This document shows positions 52,363 to 56,969 of a stretch of DNA of 56,969 bases, in pieces. Source of the stretch: an uncultured Prevotellaceae bacterium (lineage in GTDB: Bacteria; Bacteroidota; Bacteroidia; Bacteroidales; Bacteroidaceae); contig CAMVIM010000024.1 of NCBI GenBank assembly GCA_947167515.1, positions 1 to 56,969 on the forward strand, read 5' to 3'. How positions within the stretch are numbered: position 1 is the stretch's first letter; the number at the start of each line of letters is the position of its first letter. The notes below the pieces were generated by a model, which saw only the letters and a program-made list of their open reading frames with translations, made no database searches and was not told the DNA's origin. Position numbers and translations under genes: made by a program.

Positions 52363-55224
52363 TTAGTTTTGAAACTGCCACCAATCGAAGTTGAAGGTGC
52401 CGTTCAGATTCTCGAAGTGCAGGTAGAGGTCGTGAACACCCTTCACGCCATTCACCTTGCCGCTGACGGTCGTGAACTTCTCGTCGGCTCCTGTGGCCTT
52501 CACAGCCACACGTCCAATCTCCTGACCCTCAATGCCATCGATGCGCAGGACAATGTTGCCGCTGCCCTTGGCCGATGCCACGCTGGCGAGGAACTTCTTG
52601 GCACCAACGCTGCCGAAGTCGACACCACGCACTCGGATGTACTCACCCTCGTCGATGTCGGTGATGTACATGTTGATGCGTCCTTGCGAGTAAGGCATAT
52701 CCTTCACGATGCCCGTGTTCTTGAAGCCCATCTTCGAGCTCTTCAAGCCCAAGCCCCAAGCCATCGTCTCTGCCTCCACACGCTTGTAGGGATTGAGGTT
52801 CTCAATCTGCTTCATGGGCTCCTGGTCGAGCCAGTAAGGAAGCTCCTGAATGGTGCCGTCGGCATTGTAGGTAATCTCCTGACCGCTCACAGAACGGCGC
52901 TCGTGGTGCTCCCATGTGTCGATGTGCATGAAGTCGTAGTTCTGACCGAAGACGTAGCTCTTGCCCTTGTAGTCGCAAATGCCAGGATGGTTGCCGCGGT
53001 CACGCTCCGTCGGACGCATGATGTAACCCATCTCCGTCCACTTTCCGTTGGGGTTGTCAGCCATCGCATAACCCAAAGCCTCAGGACAGCAGGTGGAAGC
53101 GTAGGCCATGTAATAGTGGCCATTGCGCTTGTAGAACCAGGGGCCTTCCTGATAGTGCTGCACAGCCCAAGTGGACTTCTCCGACCAAGGCACCCGGAGG
53201 TTAATCTTCGAACCTTCCTCCTTCACGGGACGCATCATGCCGTCCTTCTGATTGAGCACGTAGATGTCGCCATCAGTCGAAATCATGTCTTCGTTCAGCT
53301 TCACATAGTAGGTGTGGGGGTTGCCCCAGAACATGTATGCCTGTCCGTCCTCGTCGATGAACACAGATGGGTCGATGTCATCCCAATGCTCCTTCTGCCA
53401 CACGAGCGGCTGACCCAGCGGGTCTTTGAAGGGGCCATAAGGAGAATCTGCCACCAACACGCCGATACCATGTCCGTGGAGGGGTGCATAAAGATAGTAC
53501 TTGCCGTTGCGCTCCACGGTCTGGATGGCCCAAGCACCATTCTCGCGGCTGCGCCATTCGAAGTCACGAAGGGAAGCCACAGCACCATGCTCTGTCCAGT
53601 TCACCATATCGGTCGTCGACCACAGCAGCCAGTCGTACATGAAGAAACCTGCGGAGTTCTTCTCGTTCTGGTCGTGGATGTCCTCAGGATGAGAGTCGTG
53701 AGAGGTGTAGAGGAACAAGGTGTCGCCCACCACCAAGGGAGAGGGGTCGGCGGTATACTTTGTAGTGAAGAGCGGCATGTTGCACTCTTCGATGCCACGG
53801 AACTTCCACCAGTCGAAGTTCATCACTTTCACACCCTTACGGCCACGGAACACGAAGTAGAGGTCGTGCACACCCACCACAGGAGTGCGGAGGTCAACCA
53901 CCTTCTCTTCCCACTTCTCCCAGCCACCTGTGTGACCCACTTCGAGACGTGCGATGACCTTGCCGTCGAGGCTGTCGATGCGCACTTCGATGGCACCACC
54001 TCTGAGGGCACTTGCCACGCTGGCTGTGAAGGTGCGAGGAATCTTCTTGCCAAAGTTCACAGCTTGCAACTTGATGTAGTCGCCATCATGAGTTTCAGAA
54101 ATATACACACCAGTCTCGTCGTTCCACTCGCTCTTGATGCCCTTGGAGAAAGCCATCGTCTCGGCTTCCACACGCTCGTAGGGATTCAGCGTGCCAACGG
54201 GGTCAACACCCTTGTCGGTAGGTTGAATGGTTGGGAACGTGCCATCTGGATTGAACTTGAACTCTTCCACAGCCACACTACGACCAAAGCCGCCACCACC
54301 AGGGAGCTTGCCCGTGTGGTAGAAGAAGTAGTCGTGACCCTTGAAGTGCTCGTAGCCACAATGGTTGGTGAAGGAACCTGTGCCGCCCTCGGGCATGATG
54401 GTGCCCTTGTATGTCCAGGGACCCGTTGGTGTGGGAGCTTCGGAATAGGCAATGTGCTCAGGCACACCACCTGCTGCATAGAGGAGGTAGTAGCGTCCAG
54501 CAGGCTTGCCAGCTGTTGGCTTCCCTCCCCTCTTGGGGGAGATGGAGGGGGCTTTCATAATCCAAGGACCCTCGGTATAGGTGTCCTTATACTTCTTGCC
54601 CTTCTCGCGCTTGGTCATGTCGGGAGCACCAAAGCCCTCTTCGGTCATCTCCAGATTGAACACTTCGCCAGCAAGGCTCACCATGTCCTCGTTCAGCTTC
54701 ACACAATACACTCGTGGATTGCCCCAATAGAGCCACGCCTGGCCATCGTCGTCGATGAATACGGTGGGGTCGATGTGATCCCAGCTGCCGTTCTCATAGA
54801 GAGGTTTGCCAATGGCATCGCGGTAAGGACCTTCTGGCTTGTCGGCCACAGCCACACCAATGGCCATTCCATTCGACAGACGGGAGTGGGCACAGATGTA
54901 CCAGTAGAACTTGCCATTCCGCTCGATGCATTGGCTTGCCCATGCGCGGTCGTCTGCCCAACTGAAACTTTCCAAAGCCAAAGGGCTTCCATGATCTGTC
55001 CAGTTCACCATGTCGGCCGAACTGTACACACGCCACTCCTGCATCCAGAAGAAGTCAGCCTTGTCCTCGTCATGCCCTGTGTAAACATAAATTCTGTCGC
55101 CATGCACCATCGGCGCAGGGTCGGATGTGCACCATGTCTGCACAAAAGGGTTCTGTGCTGACGCCGTTCCGACAGCACCCCAAAGCGAGAGGCTCAAAGC
55201 CCCCAAAGTCAATAGTTTTCTCAT
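52363..55224 (-). CDS. Secreted double GH43-CBM6-like enzyme
   Basis: A 953-aa protein of duplicated architecture: signal peptide, GH43 (about 30-330), CBM6-like (about 345-480), GH43 (about 487-800), CBM6-like (about 810-953). Both GH43 copies keep the three acidic residues: base Asp in SDPAPMV / ADPSPLV, pKa-modulating Asp in HIDPTVF / DIDPSVF and acid Glu in TEGPW / QEGPW. The likely activity is arabinofuranosidase or beta-xylosidase. The ATG at 55224 is preferred to a TTG at 55230. Residues about 225-242 of the first domain look like an inserted repeat. Confidence 0.9.
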   Translation of the reverse strand: MRKLLTLGALSLSLWGAVGTASAQNPFVQTWCTSDPAPMVHGDRIYVYTGHDEDKADFFWMQEWRVYSSADMVNWTDHGSPLALESFSWADDRAWASQCIERNGKFYWYICAHSRLSNGMAIGVAVADKPEGPYRDAIGKPLYENGSWDHIDPTVFIDDDGQAWLYWGNPRVYCVKLNEDMVSLAGEVFNLEMTEEGFGAPDMTKREKGKKYKDTYTEGPWIMKAPSISPKRGGKPTAGKPAGRYYLLYAAGGVPEHIAYSEAPTPTGPWTYKGTIMPEGGTGSFTNHCGYEHFKGHDYFFYHTGKLPGGGGFGRSVAVEEFKFNPDGTFPTIQPTDKGVDPVGTLNPYERVEAETMAFSKGIKSEWNDETGVYISETHDGDYIKLQAVNFGKKIPRTFTASVASALRGGAIEVRIDSLDGKVIARLEVGHTGGWEKWEEKVVDLRTPVVGVHDLYFVFRGRKGVKVMNFDWWKFRGIEECNMPLFTTKYTADPSPLVVGDTLFLYTSHDSHPEDIHDQNEKNSAGFFMYDWLLWSTTDMVNWTEHGAVASLRDFEWRSRENGAWAIQTVERNGKYYLYAPLHGHGIGVLVADSPYGPFKDPLGQPLVWQKEHWDDIDPSVFIDEDGQAYMFWGNPHTYYVKLNEDMISTDGDIYVLNQKDGMMRPVKEEGSKINLRVPWSEKSTWAVQHYQEGPWFYKRNGHYYMAYASTCCPEALGYAMADNPNGKWTEMGYIMRPTERDRGNHPGICDYKGKSYVFGQNYDFMHIDTWEHHERRSVSGQEITYNADGTIQELPYWLDQEPMKQIENLNPYKRVEAETMAWGLGLKSSKMGFKNTGIVKDMPYSQGRINMYITDIDEGEYIRVRGVDFGSVGAKKFLASVASAKGSGNIVLRIDGIEGQEIGRVAVKATGADEKFTTVSGKVNGVKGVHDLYLHFENLNGTFNFDWWQFQN
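54499..54552 (-). repeat. Palindromic repeat apparently inserted in frame in the GH43 gene
   Basis: It encodes 18 residues (APSISPKRGGKPTAGKPA) between EGPWIMK and GRYYLLY of the first GH43 domain. The second GH43 domain has only RNG there. The DNA is a C/G-rich palindrome (54520-54553) like the intergenic blocks at 40137-40267. The reading frame is kept. Confidence 0.75.
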
Positions 55225-55252
55225 TGTCAAAATAGGATTTTGGTTTTGTGTG

Positions 55253-55260
55253 CAAAGATA
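55253..55260 (-). promoter_or_regulatory. -7 box for the glycoside hydrolase operon
   Basis: Minus-strand TATCTTTG, 29 bases before the GH43 ATG. No clear -33 TTTG at the usual distance, which may mean activator dependence. Confidence 0.6.
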
Positions 55261-55333
55261 CGCCTTCCGTCTTCAACCCGCTTTTGTGTATGTTTCCAAA
55301 ACTTCAAATCGTGTTACATGGACAGCGCTGCGC

Positions 55334-55540
55334 TAAATGATAAATGACTAAAGTTTCGCAAGCTCCACTTTTTTGAAGTTAAAGAAGTTAGAGAAGTTAA
55401 AGAAGTTAGAGACGAATGTCATGCTGCTGTATTCATTGTCAGAAGGTATCGTCTTTAACTTCTAAGCGAAGCGATAACTTCTTTAACTTCTATAACTTCT
55501 ACAACTTGCGAAAGTTGAGTAAATGATAAATGATAAATGA
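55334..55540. repeat. MITE-like inverted repeat of GAAGTTA words
   Basis: Left arm (about 55344-55414): CTAAAGTTTCGCAAG then tandem GAAGTTAAAGAA/GAAGTTAGAGAA units. Right arm (about 55449-55520): inverted TTCTTTAACTTC units then CTTGCGAAAGTTGAG. Spacer about 35 bases. AAATGATAAATGAC words flank it as direct repeats at both ends. No coding capacity. Confidence 0.75.
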
Positions 55541-55542
55541 CA

Positions 55543-56724
55543 TTATCTCAGCCTGTTCCTGATAAAATGCCGCTTCACATATATAAAATAGAAGAGCACA
55601 CCCAGCATGTTGACCGCAAAGGCAAACCAGAAGGCGGAAGAGTAGCCAGTGTGGTGGATAGCCAAACCGCCAAGCACGACACCGAGTCCCATGCCGATGT
55701 CCCAGCAGGTCAGTTGCGAGGAGTTGGCCGTGCCACGCTTGTTGTTGGGGGCAAGATTGATGAACATCGTCTGCATGCCAGGCCAGATGTGACCATTGCC
55801 AAGACCGATGATGAGGGCTGCCGCATAGAAGGCGACGGGACTTTTCCAGGCGGCAAAGAGCAGGTAACCAAAGAGACTGATGAGGATGCCGTGATTGACA
55901 TTCTGCACCACCCTCCCCTTGCGGAGCGAACGGGCACCGACCAGACGGGACAGGATGAGCCCTCCGCTCAGGACGGCAAACCATGCGCCTGTTCCAGCAG
56001 TCATGCCCAGCACCTCCTTCCCATAGATGGCCAGATAGGTCGCCAGCACTCCGTAGGATGCACCGACACACACCATCACCGCCCCTTCACTCCATCCCTT
56101 CAGCAGGAAAAAGCGGTCGAGCGAGATGGGGTCTTTGTTGGGAACGATTTCCTTCGTGGGGAAATGCACGGTGGCATTCACCGTAAGTCCGATTCCTGCC
56201 GCACAAAGGGCAATGAGAAAAATGATGTTGTAGTTGCCGATGGTGTCGTAGATAAGCAATCCCACCGTGGGTGCAATGCTCGTGGCCAGATTGTTGGAAA
56301 GACCATAATAGCCAATGCCTTCCGCACGGCGCGAGGAAGGCAGCACATCGATGGCGGAGGTGCTGTTGGCCACCGTGACCGCCCCCATCGGTGCCCCATG
56401 TGCGGTGCGGATGATGGCAAAGAGGGTCATGGTGCCTGCTATCAGATAGCCAGCAAACAGGGCAAAGAAGAGGAAGTAGCAGGTGAGCAGCACCACCTTG
56501 CGCGGAAAGCTATCGACCAAGAATCCCGAGAACGGACGTGCCAGCAGAGCCGTAAGCGTGTAGCCCGACAGCACAAAACCGATGGTTTCCTTGTCGGCCT
56601 GATAGGTCTCGCTCAGATAGAGCGGCAGCAAGGGTGTCACAATCATGAACGAAAAGAAAATCATGAAGTTCGCCACCCACACCTTCACATAATTCGCATT
56701 CCAAAGTCTTTCCTGCTGTGTCAT
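55543..56724 (-). CDS. MFS transporter
   Basis: A 393-aa protein with 12 predicted membrane segments. The loop GFLVDSFPRKV near residue 65 matches the DxxxRR-type MFS signature. The family resembles Bacteroidota sugar or drug efflux MFS carriers; the substrate is not clear. ATG start at 56724. A full promoter ends only a few bases upstream. It is upstream of the GH operon on the same strand, separated by a 312-base repeat-filled gap, so a functional link is a guess. Confidence 0.9.
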   Translation of the reverse strand: MTQQERLWNANYVKVWVANFMIFFSFMIVTPLLPLYLSETYQADKETIGFVLSGYTLTALLARPFSGFLVDSFPRKVVLLTCYFLFFALFAGYLIAGTMTLFAIIRTAHGAPMGAVTVANSTSAIDVLPSSRRAEGIGYYGLSNNLATSIAPTVGLLIYDTIGNYNIIFLIALCAAGIGLTVNATVHFPTKEIVPNKDPISLDRFFLLKGWSEGAVMVCVGASYGVLATYLAIYGKEVLGMTAGTGAWFAVLSGGLILSRLVGARSLRKGRVVQNVNHGILISLFGYLLFAAWKSPVAFYAAALIIGLGNGHIWPGMQTMFINLAPNNKRGTANSSQLTCWDIGMGLGVVLGGLAIHHTGYSSAFWFAFAVNMLGVLFYFIYVKRHFIRNRLR

Positions 56725-56732
56725 AACGAGTG

Positions 56733-56764
56733 CAAAGTTACTGAAAAGTCAAGAGAAGTACAAA
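56733..56764 (-). promoter_or_regulatory. Promoter of the MFS gene, nearly leaderless
   Basis: Minus-strand TAACTTTG at 56733-56740 and TTTG at 56761-56764, spacer 20. The ATG begins at 56724, so the predicted transcript start is within about 5 bases of it. Confidence 0.8.
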
Positions 56765-56811
56765 AGAAAGCCCCTTTTCTTTTTTTATTTCCGAAATGAA
56801 GCAGGATGGAA

Positions 56812-56855
56812 AAATGACAAAATGACAAAGTTACAAAATGACAAAGTTACAAAAA
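56812..56855. repeat. Reiterated ATGACAAA/GTTACAAA words
   Basis: Short tandem words ATGACAAA and GTTACAAA repeat several times upstream of the MFS promoter. They resemble other low-complexity words between genes in this window. Confidence 0.8.
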
Positions 56856-56969
56856 AAAGATGGCTACATTCCCATGCAACCATCCCTCCAAAAAGAATGT
56901 CTAAAAAAAATGACTGAGCCCACTTTAAAAAGTAAGGCATATTAAAATTGTTTGCTTTTGCACTAAAAT

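Larger units (their letters stand above)
55225..55542. other. 318-base gap with promoter box and MITE-like inverted repeat
   Basis: Contains the -7 box of the GH operon (55253-55260) and a long inverted repeat (about 55344-55520) made of reiterated GAAGTTA words, flanked by AAATGATAAATGAC words. No gene is supported. Confidence 0.75.

Noticed and set aside
52237-55161. A 974-aa open frame on the plus strand across the GH43 gene
   Set aside because: It is antisense to a clear double GH43-CBM6-like gene and shows no domain, only His/Val-rich composition typical of a shadow frame in such DNA.
55537-56799. A 420-aa plus-strand frame over the MFS gene
   Set aside because: Antisense shadow; charged His/Gly-rich composition without motifs, while the minus strand encodes a clean 12-segment transporter.

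Overview
The window reads as a chromosomal segment of a Bacteroidota bacterium, most likely order Bacteroidales and close to Prevotella. The evidence is the -7 box TAnnTTTG with an upstream TTTG about 19-21 bases away before many genes, no Shine-Dalgarno-like leaders, a complete Bat (aerotolerance) operon, the rpmB-rpmG-DUF4295-ftsY-rimO-HU order, a C-terminally extended LysS, and secreted GH97/GH31/GH8/GH43 enzymes. No phage, insertion sequence or plasmid gene was seen. All large genes look intact.

Layout. 1-265: two tRNA-Gly genes (the first cut by the window edge) and their terminator. 296-4609: hisG-hisD-hisC-hisB on the minus strand. 4690-6966: recR, a membrane protein and a family 2 glycosyltransferase. 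7124-8101: YtxH, a holin-like membrane protein and a small basic protein, divergent from a SPOR lipoprotein. 9035-12398: an amino acid:cation symporter and a CPA2-type antiporter. 12399-13325: a structured non-coding stretch, tmRNA and tRNA-Cys. 13443-16870: tilS, then a radical SAM/SPASM protein paired with a Gfo/Idh/MocA oxidoreductase. 17065-26258: PAP2 phosphatase and the Bat operon moxR-DUF58-membrane protein-batA-batB-batC-batD-batE. 26511-31545: ribosomal proteins L28 and L33, DUF4295, ftsY, rimO, HU and an HU-membrane-LysM fusion. 31769-35153: tRNA-Arg, a VWA protein with two unrecognised neighbours, and a mirrored 23-bp repeat array. 35326-43263: an MBL-fold lipoprotein, an MFS carrier, a flavodiiron protein, then lysS-gpsA-pgi. 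43412-46533: rmuC, an MscS channel and a HAD hydrolase. 46570-56724: a secreted hemicellulose-type enzyme operon (GH43-GH43, GH8, GH97, GH31) behind an MFS transporter.

How the genes work together. The Bat genes form one tightly packed unit: an AAA+ ATPase, VWA proteins, TPR proteins and membrane anchors. The glycoside hydrolases have signal peptides and overlapping or near-contiguous ends, so they probably act together on xylan- or xyloglucan-type oligosaccharides; no SusC/SusD pair or regulator is in the window. The ribosomal, ftsY and rimO genes form a translation and secretion block that ends in two HU-family genes.

The most unusual signals are non-coding. They are the mirrored array of seven 23-bp units at 35003-35153, a palindromic repeat that appears to have been inserted in frame in the first GH43 domain (54499-54552), a perfect 29-bp inverted repeat running into the tmRNA 3' end, dispersed palindromic repeats at gene ends (36075-36138, 41475-41510), and a MITE-like inverted repeat at 55334-55540. 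All calls come from reading the sequence; no database search was run.
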